Positions 46,067-53,870 of a DNA stretch of 64,000 nt are shown piece by piece. The position numbers were made by a program, and so were the translations under genes. The notes under the pieces were generated by a model. That model made no database searches. It was not told the DNA's origin and was given only the letters and a program-made list of their open reading frames with translations. The stretch is from NCBI RefSeq assembly GCF_000024325.1, contig NC_013223.1, forward strand, positions 1,364,001 to 1,428,000, in the 5' to 3' direction. The DNA comes from Desulfohalobium retbaense DSM 5692 (GTDB taxonomy: Bacteria > Desulfobacterota > Desulfovibrionia > Desulfovibrionales > Desulfohalobiaceae). The first letter of the stretch is position 1; the number at the start of each line of letters is the position of its first letter.

Positions 46067-47614
46067 TCACCGTGAGTGGGCCGCGTCCGCAAGGCGCACC
46101 GAGAGCACTGGCACGGGACTCTTGCGGATGACATCCCGGGCCACACTGCCCAGAAAGGCGTCTTCGAACGCGCCGTGGCCGTGGGTGCCGATGATGATCA
46201 GATCGAAGCCCTCCTTGCGGGCGATTTCGACAATTTTGTTCTGGGGATCCCCAACTTCGATGCGGATATTCTCCGGAGTCATCGGACAGTAGGGGATCTG
46301 CTTGGTCACTTCTTTGGATGTAGATTCGATCCGGGAACGGATCGCTTGCTGGGCTTCGCTCACGCTGGATTCGTTGAAAGCGGTCCGGGTCTGCTGATCC
46401 ACGCGGTGGGTGATGTCCACCCCGACATTTTCCGAATACTCCTCAAGCTGATCGGGCACGACGTGCATAACCGTCACCTGGGCGGAATATTTCACCCCGA
46501 GGCTGCAGGCGTATTGTGCGGCGTGCTTTGCGCTTTGCGAGAGGTCGGTGACGTAGAGGATATTCTTGAAATCCGGCACCAGCAGCTCGTGTTCTGTTTC
46601 CTTGCCCGGGGTCGGAGCGGCGGTTTTTTCGGCCTGCGCTTCGGCTTCAGCGGGCGCGCCAAAAATGGCGTCGGAAAATTTTACGTACCAGGCTGCGGAT
46701 TGCACCTGAATGATATAGGCCACGGCAATGACCAGGGCGGCGCTGGACCCCTCGGGGCCGAAGGCGTTGATGGCGATGGCCAGGGCGATGGAGAGATTAC
46801 GCATCACCGAGCCGTAGACCAAGGCGATGCCGTCGCCACGGGACAGGAATTTGATGCCGATGACGGTGCTCAGCACATAGTTAAAAGCGTAGATAATTGT
46901 CAGCGGGATGAGAATATACAGCAGCATCTGGGGAGCGCCGGCAATAGCCTTGGCCTTCAGGGCCATTGCAATAAAGACGATGCCCACGACGCCAAGGGTG
47001 GACAGGGCCGGAAATTTCGGGGCCCAACTCTGTTGGAAATCCTTCTGTCCGTAGCGTTTGATCAGCCCCTGCTGGGTCAAAAATCCAGCCAGCATGGGAA
47101 TAAAGACAATGATGACGATCTGTTTCATGACCGCCATGACATTGACCTCAAGACTGGCCCCCATCAGGAACTGGACGTAAAACGGTGTGGCCAGCGAACC
47201 CAGGGTGAGGCCGATAACGGTCATCTTCACTGCAGAGGCGACATTGCCCTTGGCAAAACCGGTCCAGGAAATCGTCATGCCGCTGGTGGGAACCAGCCCG
47301 GCCAGGAGCATCCCCAGGGCCATGTACGGGCTATCCCGGAAAAAGAGCATCCCCAACCCGAAGGCGACAAAGGGAATGATGCCGAAGTTGATGGCCTGAG
47401 TCAGGAGCTGGGCTTTGACATCTCCTCCCTCGAAGACCTTCTTGATCTTCAGATTGACCATCATGGGATACACCATGAGGAAGGTGAACGGGATGATCAG
47501 TCCCTTCAGCCCAGAGGCGTCATCAACAGCAATGCCGAAGACGAATCCCAGGAGCATCATGACCGGGATAGCGATAATCAGATGTTTACTGATGCTCGAT
47601 AGAAGTTTCCACAT
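46067..47614 (-). CDS. SBF/ACR3-like transporter fused to a UspA domain
   Basis: About 515 residues. Residues 1-330 form a ten-helix bile acid:Na+ symporter/ACR3-like transporter (AIPVMMLLGFVFGIAVDDAS, FTFLMVYPMMVNLKIKKVF, LAGLVPTSGMTISWTGFAKG). Residues about 365-505 are a UspA domain, with FKNILYVTDLSQSAKHAAQY and the ATP-binding GTHGHGAFEDAFLGSVARD. Transporter-UspA fusions occur in other transporter families but are uncommon here. The substrate is not predictable. AAGGAACGCAT precedes ATG 47614; the frame is open 105 codons further upstream but that part is not protein-like. It is between the thioredoxin and DUF302 genes. Confidence 0.88.
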   Translation of the reverse strand: MWKLLSSISKHLIIAIPVMMLLGFVFGIAVDDASGLKGLIIPFTFLMVYPMMVNLKIKKVFEGGDVKAQLLTQAINFGIIPFVAFGLGMLFFRDSPYMALGMLLAGLVPTSGMTISWTGFAKGNVASAVKMTVIGLTLGSLATPFYVQFLMGASLEVNVMAVMKQIVIIVFIPMLAGFLTQQGLIKRYGQKDFQQSWAPKFPALSTLGVVGIVFIAMALKAKAIAGAPQMLLYILIPLTIIYAFNYVLSTVIGIKFLSRGDGIALVYGSVMRNLSIALAIAINAFGPEGSSAALVIAVAYIIQVQSAAWYVKFSDAIFGAPAEAEAQAEKTAAPTPGKETEHELLVPDFKNILYVTDLSQSAKHAAQYACSLGVKYSAQVTVMHVVPDQLEEYSENVGVDITHRVDQQTRTAFNESSVSEAQQAIRSRIESTSKEVTKQIPYCPMTPENIRIEVGDPQNKIVEIARKEGFDLIIIGTHGHGAFEDAFLGSVARDVIRKSPVPVLSVRLADAAHSR

Positions 47615-47822
47615 ATGCGTTCCTTTACTCGGTTTGGATGGACTGCGGCCCTGCGGCTGGTCCGCGGTGAAGCGTTCCGGTTTGTAGCATCGATGGCAGG
47701 GGGTCCCTAGCGCTTCATGTCTGGCCATTTGTTTGCGACCCCAGCGTGGTGCGATCCTGAGCCGGGCTAGTGCACGGGGAACACCCCGGTTCCCCGTGTA
47801 TTTCTGACTCGCTTCCCGGTGT

Positions 47823-48119
47823 TCAGGACAATGCCCCGTCCAGGGCCTTCTGGAGATCGGTTTTGCTGGACATGCCGATAAGCCGCTTGTGTTCCTCTCC
47901 GTCCTTGAAGACGATAACCGTCGGGACACTTTGAATACCCATCTTCAACGCGAGATCCTTATGCTGATCGATATCGATTTTTTGAACTCTGGCCCGGCCG
48001 TCATAGGCCTGGGAGAGTTCATCGATGACCGGAGACAAGGCCCGACAGGGACCGCACCAACTGGCGCTGAAATCGAGCAGGGCGACTCCGTTTGTGGGAA
48101 TGGCGTTCTGTGCAGACAT
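47823..48119 (-). CDS. thioredoxin
   Basis: A 98-residue thioredoxin. The active site SASWCGPCRALSPV has the canonical WCGPC pair, and the cis-proline lies in GIQSVPTVIVFKDG. The length is slightly short for TrxA. AGGAGGT precedes ATG 48119; the frame is open 17 codons upstream. It is the first gene after a sigma-54-type promoter (48172-48190) and is followed by the SBF-UspA and DUF302 genes, so it is presumably the redox effector of that operon. Confidence 0.94.
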   Translation of the reverse strand: MSAQNAIPTNGVALLDFSASWCGPCRALSPVIDELSQAYDGRARVQKIDIDQHKDLALKMGIQSVPTVIVFKDGEEHKRLIGMSSKTDLQKALDGALS

Positions 48120-48171
48120 AGATTTGAACCTCCTGTGTCGTGCGGTTGCATTTCGTGTCGATGTCCCCACT

Positions 48172-48190
48172 CAAGCAATGCGGATGCCAA
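48172..48190 (-). promoter_or_regulatory. sigma-54 promoter of the thioredoxin operon
   Basis: On the minus strand TTGGCATCCGCATTGCTTG has GG at -24 and GC at -12 with the exact 12-base spacing of RpoN promoters and a TTGC -12 box. The predicted start is near 48163, giving a 44-nt leader before the thioredoxin ATG. Confidence 0.8.
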
Positions 48191-48285
48191 CCTGGCCGCC
48201 AACGGCAAAACGCACTGATACTATTGATGAAAGCACAATAGAAAACGGGGTCTGGAGAGCCACAAAGGGCGGTGTTGACGCTCAA

Positions 48286-48336
48286 GGTAACGTTCCATAC
48301 AGTTACCGTAACGTTATAGTTGGCGTTACGGTAACG
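48286..48336. promoter_or_regulatory. activator-binding boxes (UAS) upstream of the sigma-54 promoter
   Basis: Two perfect palindromes, GTTACCGTAAC (48302-48312) and GTTACGGTAAC (48325-48335), centres 23 bp apart, with a half site GGTAACGTT at 48286-48294. Centres are about 128-167 bp upstream of the predicted sigma-54 start, the usual place for enhancer-binding-protein sites, and 70-120 bp upstream of the divergent activator gene itself. They probably bind that activator and also regulate it. Confidence 0.75.
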
Positions 48337-48407
48337 GAAAGTGCAAAAAACGAGGCCCGATGATGCCTGCGACAATGGGGCCGGAGGGCGGCCCGGCGGG
48401 AGCGTGT

Positions 48408-49823
48408 ATGACGGAGCAAACACACGCGGTCTGGAATGTCCGCTTTTTGAATCAGATCATGGATTCCATGGCCGAAGGGGTCTTCACCCTCGACGTCCAA
48501 GGCCGGATCACCTCCTGGAACAGGTCGATGGAGGACATCACCGGCTACAGCGCCTCAGAAGCCCTGGGCCGCTCCTGCCGGTTTCTGGGGTTCAGCCATT
48601 GTCTGGGCACGCTCTGCCCGGCTGATATCCACCAGTGCGGCATCCTGCGGCACGAACAGCCCGAAGCCAAGGAATGTGTCCTGCGCCATCGCGAGGGCCG
48701 GGATGTGCCGGTCATCAAGCAGGCCCGAGTGGTCAAAGACGACAACGGAGAACTGATCGGCATTGTCGAGACCGTGACCGACATGACTGAACTCCAGAAG
48801 GCCCGGCACAAGGCTGAAGAGGCAACCCGACTGTTGGGGCAGCACTACAGCCTTGGCAATATCATGGGCAAAAGCGAAGTCATGCAGGAGGTCTTTTCCC
48901 GGGTCCGGGCCGCGGCCGCCAGCCGGTCCACCGTTCTCATCCAGGGGGAAAGCGGGACCGGGAAAGAACTCATCGCCCGCGCCATTCACTACAACAGCGA
49001 CCAGGCCGATCAGCCGTTCGTGACCGTCAATTGCTCGGCGCTGACGGAAACTCTTCTGGAAAGCGAGCTTTTCGGGCATGTCAAAGGGGCGTTTACCGGT
49101 GCTGTGCGCGACCGGGCCGGCCGCTTTGAAGAAGCGCATCGCGGATCGATTTTCCTGGATGAAATCGGGGAACTCAGCCAGACCATCCAGGTCAAGCTGC
49201 TGCGCGTCCTGCAGGAACGGGAAGTCGAACGGGTCGGCGACTCACAAACCCGCACGATCGATATCCGGGTCATCGTGGCTACACACCGGGATCTCAACGA
49301 GCTCTTGGCCCAGGGCGTTTTTCGTCAGGACCTGTATTACCGCCTCAAGGTTTTTCCTATCACCCTGCCCCCATTGCGCCAGCGGCGCGAAGACCTGCCC
49401 CTGCTGGTCAACCACTTTATCGCCAAGCAAAACGAAGCCACCGGAAAACGGGTCACCGGCCTGGCACCGGAGGCCATGCGGCTGGTGTTCGAGTACCATT
49501 GGCCCGGCAATGTGCGTGAATTGGAAAACGCCATCGAACACGCCTTTGTCCTGACTTCCGGGGAGCAGATCCAGGTCAACGATCTGCCGGCGGAGATCAT
49601 AACGCCCCGGCCGAGCCCGGAAAGAGCCAGGGAAGCCGGCGTTCCCCGGACCGCTGGCAGCAGACAGCACCATGAACAGCCCGACCGGGAGCAGTTGCTC
49701 GCGCTGCTGGAGGCCAACCAGTGGAACAAGGCCGCGGTGGCCCGGCAACTCGGGGTGAGCCGGACGGCGGTGTGGAAGTACATGAAAAAGTGGGGCATTC
49801 CGCTGCAGCCGGAACCAGATTAA
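48408..49823 (+). CDS. PAS-AAA+-Fis sigma-54-dependent transcriptional activator
   Basis: About 471 residues. An N-terminal PAS domain (8-125) carries a Cys cluster: CRFLGFSHCLGTLCPADIHQ then CGILRHEQPEAKECVLRH, as in redox-responsive PAS regulators. The AAA+ domain has GESGTGKELIARAIH (Walker A), the sigma-54-contacting GAFTGA loop, GSIFLDEIGELS and the RQDLYYRLKVFPI segment. The C-terminal Fis-type HTH is LLALLEANQWNKAAVARQLG with SRTAVWKYMKK. It reads away from the thioredoxin operon across a sigma-54 promoter and palindromic boxes, so it is the likely activator of that operon. GGGAG precedes ATG 48408; 48360 is an alternative start. Confidence 0.95.
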   Translation: MTEQTHAVWNVRFLNQIMDSMAEGVFTLDVQGRITSWNRSMEDITGYSASEALGRSCRFLGFSHCLGTLCPADIHQCGILRHEQPEAKECVLRHREGRDVPVIKQARVVKDDNGELIGIVETVTDMTELQKARHKAEEATRLLGQHYSLGNIMGKSEVMQEVFSRVRAAAASRSTVLIQGESGTGKELIARAIHYNSDQADQPFVTVNCSALTETLLESELFGHVKGAFTGAVRDRAGRFEEAHRGSIFLDEIGELSQTIQVKLLRVLQEREVERVGDSQTRTIDIRVIVATHRDLNELLAQGVFRQDLYYRLKVFPITLPPLRQRREDLPLLVNHFIAKQNEATGKRVTGLAPEAMRLVFEYHWPGNVRELENAIEHAFVLTSGEQIQVNDLPAEIITPRPSPERAREAGVPRTAGSRQHHEQPDREQLLALLEANQWNKAAVARQLGVSRTAVWKYMKKWGIPLQPEPD

Positions 49824-49972
49824 CAGGCCGTTGACACTCTCCCACTGGCAGCAAAGATGCACTACATTCGAACTTGTAGGTACGCATACGTACGCTGCGG
49901 TTGTGGACTTTGTTGTGCCGTCTTTTGGGAGTGCTGAACGGCCTGCGGTATACGGATTTTTTCAACAGCCAG
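49824..49972 (+). repeat. copy R2 of the dispersed ~150-bp structured repeat
   Basis: Begins directly after the activator stop codon with CAGGCCGTTGACACTCTCCC and ends TTTTTTCAACAGCCAG. It contains GTACGCTGCG and the complementary GGGAGTGCTGAACGGCCTGC, so the copy can fold as a long hairpin. The 3' block compensates the changes in the 5' block (ACTCTCCC with GGGAGTG), a sign of structure conservation. Confidence 0.75.
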
Positions 49973-50108
49973 CTCAGCGCTCGTCCCTTGCATTGGTCGG
50001 TTGGTTCTTCCGGTCCGGATTGGACAGGGAGCTATACACAGTCCCCCTCGCGTGGTAGATGGATCACAAGGATTTGTCCCATGAACCGTTTGTCCGAAGG
50101 AGGCTCGT

Positions 50109-50576
50109 ATGCGCCTGTATTCCGATGCCTTTACCGATCAGACCACAATTCCGGTCAAATATGCCATGCCGGGCGCCGGTGGGCAGAATATCTCCATTCC
50201 TTACCGCTGGGAGGGGGTGCCGCAGGGAACGCAGTCTCTGGCCTTGTCCCTCATCGATCCCCATCCTGTGGCGAACAACTGGATCCATTGGCTGGTGTTG
50301 AACATCCCCGCCTCGATCACCTCGCTGCCGGAAGGGGCCTCAGGCAATACCATGCCCGAGGGCAGTCTGGAATTGACCAATTCCTTCGGCCGTATCGGCT
50401 ATGGCGGTCCCCAGCCCCCCGCGGGCAGTGGCGAACACCCCTATGTGGCCACATTGTACGCTTTGGATGCGGCCTCGGTGGCCTTGGCGCAAACGGCCAC
50501 GCTGCAACAATTTGCCGAAACAGTGGACAGCCTGGTTCTGGCGCAGGCGACGTATACCGGGGTTTTTGAGCGCTAG
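50109..50576 (+). CDS. YbhB/YbcL-type PEBP family protein
   Basis: A 155-residue phosphatidylethanolamine-binding-like protein. It has the bacterial YbhB/YbcL features: NISIPYRWEGVPQGTQSLAL near the start, DPHPVANNWIHWLVLNIPAS with the ligand-site D-P-H and HW residues, and GYGGPQPPAGSGEHPYVATL. Function in bacteria is not settled (possible ligand binding or kinase modulation). AAGGAGG precedes the ATG. It is separated from the activator by repeat R2 and starts the run of redox-related genes to 53.3 kb. Confidence 0.92.
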   Translation: MRLYSDAFTDQTTIPVKYAMPGAGGQNISIPYRWEGVPQGTQSLALSLIDPHPVANNWIHWLVLNIPASITSLPEGASGNTMPEGSLELTNSFGRIGYGGPQPPAGSGEHPYVATLYALDAASVALAQTATLQQFAETVDSLVLAQATYTGVFER

Positions 50577-50701
50577 GGCAAGACATCCGAACCACCCTGG
50601 TTTGACAGTTTAGCGCCAGCTTATTACCAGTCAGGGATAATGGAAGAGGGCCCAGGTCCTTTTTCCAATGAAACCTGTGCGCTATAAAGGAGGACGCCGT
50701 G

Positions 50702-51739
50702 ATGGCAGACGTGAATACGGTCCACTTTGCCCCCTGGGGTGAGGGCGCCAACATGATGACCAAAGCCGGGCAGCTGTACGAGCAGGCTGGGCTTTTCGAC
50801 ATGGTCGAACCGGGCGACAAGGTCGCTGTCAAACTCCACGTCGGGGAACTGGGCAACCCCAACTATGTCCGCCCCTTTTTCCTCAAGCAGATCGTGGACG
50901 AGATCAAAGCCCGGGGCGGCAAACCGTTTTTGACAGACACCTGTACCTATTACCCGCTCAAGCGCAACAACGCCGTGGACCACATGGAGACGGCCGTGGC
51001 CAATGGGTTCGGATTCGCGCCGTTTATCGTGGCCGACGGGTTGCTGAGCGAAAACGGGGTCTCGGTGGTCTCGCCCGATCCCCTGCTCTCAGAGGTCGAG
51101 GTCGGCGGAGCCATCCATCAGGCTGACGCCATGATTGTGGTCTCCCATTTCAAAGGCCATGCCCTGGGCGGTTTTGGCGGGGCAATCAAAAATCTCGGCA
51201 TGGGGGGCGTGACCAAGAAAACCAAGCTCGAACAGCACCGTCTGATTGATCTGGTCATTGACGAGGACGCCTGCCAGGCCTGCGGCGCCTGTGTCGATGC
51301 TTGCTGGTTCGACCTTCCCCGGATCGAAAACGATTGCGTGGTCATCGACAGTCCCGAATGCATGCGCTGCCCCATCTGCAGCACCACCTGCCCAGAAGGA
51401 GCCATCCGCCTGGAAAATCGTGAAAAGCTCGCACAGGGATTGGCCGTGGCCGCCAAAGGGGTCTTGAACACCTTCGCACCGGGCAAGGTGGCCTGCGTCA
51501 ATTTCGCCACGGATGTGAGCACAGTCTGCGATTGCGCCCCGATCCCTGGGGAGATGATGGGCCAGCATATCGGTATTTTCGCCAGCCAATCTCCGTTGTC
51601 CATTGATGCGGCAGGGCTGGAATTCATCGACTACAAGCGGCTGAACGCCCTGCACAATCAGGATTGTCACGAGCAGGTGCGCACCCTGGCCCGGATCCAG
51701 GAACCGGGTTCATTGACCCCGGAGGTGGTCCGGACCTGA
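50702..51739 (+). CDS. DUF362 domain protein with two 4Fe-4S clusters
   Basis: 345 residues. The DUF362 part (about 1-185) has VAVKLHVGELGNPNYVRP and VSHFKGHALGGFGGAIKNLG, and ends with MGGVTKKTKLEQ. It is followed by a bacterial ferredoxin segment with CQACGACVDACWF and CMRCPICSTTCPEGA, two CxxCxxCxxxC sets. The remainder (CDCAPIPGEMMGQHIGIFAS) is also typical. Such proteins are common in anaerobes and have unknown electron-transfer roles. AAAGGAGGACG lies upstream; start at ATG 50702 rather than the preceding GTG. No signal peptide. Confidence 0.92.
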   Translation: MADVNTVHFAPWGEGANMMTKAGQLYEQAGLFDMVEPGDKVAVKLHVGELGNPNYVRPFFLKQIVDEIKARGGKPFLTDTCTYYPLKRNNAVDHMETAVANGFGFAPFIVADGLLSENGVSVVSPDPLLSEVEVGGAIHQADAMIVVSHFKGHALGGFGGAIKNLGMGGVTKKTKLEQHRLIDLVIDEDACQACGACVDACWFDLPRIENDCVVIDSPECMRCPICSTTCPEGAIRLENREKLAQGLAVAAKGVLNTFAPGKVACVNFATDVSTVCDCAPIPGEMMGQHIGIFASQSPLSIDAAGLEFIDYKRLNALHNQDCHEQVRTLARIQEPGSLTPEVVRT

Positions 51740-51917
51740 AGAGCTGGCTTGGCCCTGCACCGGTTTGAGCAATACCCTTGAGACCAAAGGCGGGGCACAG
51801 TCCAGGATGTCCGCCTGGTTCCCTGACGGATACCGAGTGACCACAAGGTGCCTGATTGACAGCACGCCGCGATCCTGAACAATGGCCTATGAATTTTTTC
51901 AGGAAAGGAGACTGGAG

Positions 51918-52442
51918 ATGGAACTGTTTGAAGCCCTCTACACCCGGCGGAGCATTCGCAAATATACCGATGCCCCGGTTAGTGATGAAGCGATTCGGGA
52001 ACTGCTTGGCGCAGCCATGATCGCGCCGAGCGCAGGAAACGCCCAGCCCTGGCAGTTTGTGGTCATCAACGATCGTACGATGCTGACCAAATTGTCCCAG
52101 GTCCATCCGTATGCCGGCATGGTCCAGCAGGCGCCGGTGTCGATTTTGGTCTGTGGCGATCTGCGGCAGGAGAAATTCGCTGGCTATTGGGTGGTCGATT
52201 GTGCGGCGGCTGTGCAGAATCTGTTGCTCGCGGCCCACGGCCTCGGCCTTGGCGCGGTCTGGACCGGTCTGTATCCCCAACAAGAACGCATCGACGCCGT
52301 GCGGAGCATTGTTGGGCTGCCCGAACAGATCATCCCCCATTCGCTTATCCCGGTGGGGCACCCGGCTGAATCGTCGAAGAAGGTAGACCGCTTCAAAGAG
52401 GAGCGGGTGCAGTATAATGGATGGGACAAAAAAGTGGTCTGA
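51918..52442 (+). CDS. nitroreductase family flavoprotein
   Basis: A 174-residue FMN-dependent nitroreductase. The FMN phosphate/ring contacts appear as TRRSIRKYTDAPVSDEAIRE and IAPSAGNAQPWQFVVI, and the second site is GLGLGAVWTGLYPQ and IPVGHPAESS. It should reduce nitro or quinone-like compounds with NAD(P)H as a dimer. AAAGGAG lies nine bases upstream of ATG 51918; the longer frame to 51882 is not needed. A terminator hairpin ends the gene about 190 bp downstream. Confidence 0.93.
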   Translation: MELFEALYTRRSIRKYTDAPVSDEAIRELLGAAMIAPSAGNAQPWQFVVINDRTMLTKLSQVHPYAGMVQQAPVSILVCGDLRQEKFAGYWVVDCAAAVQNLLLAAHGLGLGAVWTGLYPQQERIDAVRSIVGLPEQIIPHSLIPVGHPAESSKKVDRFKEERVQYNGWDKKVV

Positions 52443-52632
52443 TTTCGGTTGAAGCGTTCAAAAAAGGGCAGAGGATACACCGGAGCACAAAAGAGGTTCT
52501 GGCTCTCTGGTACAGGCCATTGAAGGAGGACACTCCGGCTAGGAGCCTTTGCCTCCCTTAAGCGGGCCAGGTTTGAATTGTCCAAAAACCGGTTGCCGAT
52601 TCCGGTAGGTGCGGATTTCCCGCTCCTCAGGC

Positions 52633-52668
52633 AAGCCCGGTATGGAGCCACCCCTCCACACCGGGCTT
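52633..52668 (+). terminator. terminator-like hairpin after the nitroreductase gene
   Basis: AAGCCCGGT (52633-52641) and ACCGGGCTT (52660-52668) pair, with an inner stem GGAG/CTCC. The downstream TTGTCCTTTGTC is only moderately T-rich. It separates the nitroreductase from the rubrerythrin gene. Confidence 0.65.
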
Positions 52669-52760
52669 GTCCTTTGTCGGGCAAAACAGTAGGCTCAGCC
52701 ACCGAATACGGAATCGTAACCATTGTTATTTGACCACCTCAAAAAGGAGGCAATCCTGCT

Positions 52761-53339
52761 ATGGCCCCTTCAGTGAAAGGCACCAAAACCGAAAAGAATC
52801 TGTTGACCGCTTTTGCCGGCGAATCTCAGGCCCGCAACCGCTACACCTATTTCGCCGGTCAGGCCCGCAAGGACGGGTATGTACAGATCGCTGATATTTT
52901 TGAAGAAACCGCCAACCAGGAAAAAGAGCACGCCAAGCGGTTCTTTAAGTTCCTGGAAGGGGACACCGTCGAAATCACTTGGAGTTTTCCGGCCGGGGTC
53001 ATTGGCACAACGGCCGAAAACCTCGAGGAGGCCGCTGGCGGGGAACATGAGGAATGGTCCGAGATGTACCCCAGCTTTGCGGCCACGGCCCGTGAAGAGG
53101 GATTTCAGGAAATCGCGGCGGTCTTCGAGGCCATATCCGTAGCCGAAAAACAGCACGAGAAACGGTACCGGGACCTGCTGGAAAACATCCGTTCCGGGAA
53201 AGTCTTCCAGCGCGACGATAAGGTCGTCTGGCGCTGCCGCAACTGCGGTTACCTCCACGAAGGCCAGGACGCGGTCAAGCTGTGTCCTGCTTGCGCCCAT
53301 CCCCAGGCCCATTTCGAACTCCTTGGGGAAAATTGGTAG
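52761..53339 (+). CDS. rbr: rubrerythrin
   Basis: A 192-residue rubrerythrin. The di-iron four-helix bundle has FAGESQARNRYTYFAGQA, EETANQEKEHAKRFF, EEWSEMYPSFAATAREEG and AVAEKQHEKRY-like ligand sets. A C-terminal rubredoxin-type FeS4 domain has CRNCGYLHEGQDAVKLCPAC. The enzyme reduces hydrogen peroxide in anaerobes, taking electrons through rubredoxin or other carriers. AAAAAGGAGG precedes the ATG. A strong terminator follows about 20 bp after the stop, so it is a single-gene unit. The neighbourhood (nitroreductase, DUF362) suggests oxidative stress defence. Confidence 0.97.
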   Translation: MAPSVKGTKTEKNLLTAFAGESQARNRYTYFAGQARKDGYVQIADIFEETANQEKEHAKRFFKFLEGDTVEITWSFPAGVIGTTAENLEEAAGGEHEEWSEMYPSFAATAREEGFQEIAAVFEAISVAEKQHEKRYRDLLENIRSGKVFQRDDKVVWRCRNCGYLHEGQDAVKLCPACAHPQAHFELLGENW

Positions 53340-53360
53340 CCATTTTGGGCCCTACGGCAC

Positions 53361-53398
53361 AGCGGATCCCCTTTATCAAGGGGGTCCGCTTTTTTTTT
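53361..53398 (+). terminator. rho-independent terminator of rubrerythrin
   Basis: AGCGGATCCCCTT and AAGGGGGTCCGCT form a 13-bp stem with a 5-base loop, followed by nine T. A textbook terminator 21 bp after the stop codon. Confidence 0.95.
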
Positions 53399-53399
53399 G

Positions 53400-53870
53400 T
53401 CTGACAAAACGAGCGAGAGGCGCCAACCCGCTTCAACCACCGATTTCGTGTCCTGCGGTAAGGCCTCACGGGGAGAAAGATGGGAGCGCAACGCGCAGGG
53501 AGACGCCATTGGGGGGACTGTTCTTCCTTTGGGGAAGAAGCTGCTAGACAAATATGGTAAATACTGAACTCGAACATTTTTGTTTTTTTCAATTTTGAAA
53601 CACACGGAGGGGCGATACACCGGCAACCCCCACCAGGCGCACGCCTGAGTATTGGCATAAAACCTGCTAAGAAAAGTCAATCGTCCCGGCAGCAAAGGCC
53701 GCTCTTGCCCAGCCTCTCGCTGGGGAGCCCTTCAGTATCGGGTAGTGGAACATGGCACCATGACTTGCTTCAGCCTGGGCTATTCCAGAGTTCAAGCCGA
53801 CTGGGACAATCCACATTGAACCTTCAACGTGTCCCTTTTTGAAACACACCACCATAGGAGTTGTTTTCAA
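53400..53870 (+). other. non-coding leader region upstream of the D-amino-acid genes
   Basis: About 470 bp without a gene. A sigma-54-like promoter is at 53652-53668. TTTTGAAACACAC occurs twice (about 53594 and 53837) and could be a binding site. No riboswitch was recognised. Confidence 0.45.
53652..53668 (+). promoter_or_regulatory. candidate sigma-54 promoter upstream of dgcN
   Basis: TTGGCATAAAACCTGCT has GG and GC at the exact RpoN spacing, though the -12 box reads CTGC rather than TTGC. The start would be near 53679, about 190 nt before the dgcN ATG. No enhancer-binding gene lies nearby. Confidence 0.4.

Noticed and set aside
46076-47602. 508-residue open frame opposite the SBF-UspA gene
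   Set aside because: Low-complexity, His/Gly/Asp-rich shadow of a real transporter gene in another frame.
53249-53695. 148-residue open frame on the minus strand behind rubrerythrin
   Set aside because: It overlaps the rubrerythrin 3' end and terminator and has no family features.
53750-53770. TGGCACCATGACTTGCTT as a sigma-54 promoter
   Set aside because: GG and GC are 13 bases apart instead of 12; the site at 53652 has the right spacing.
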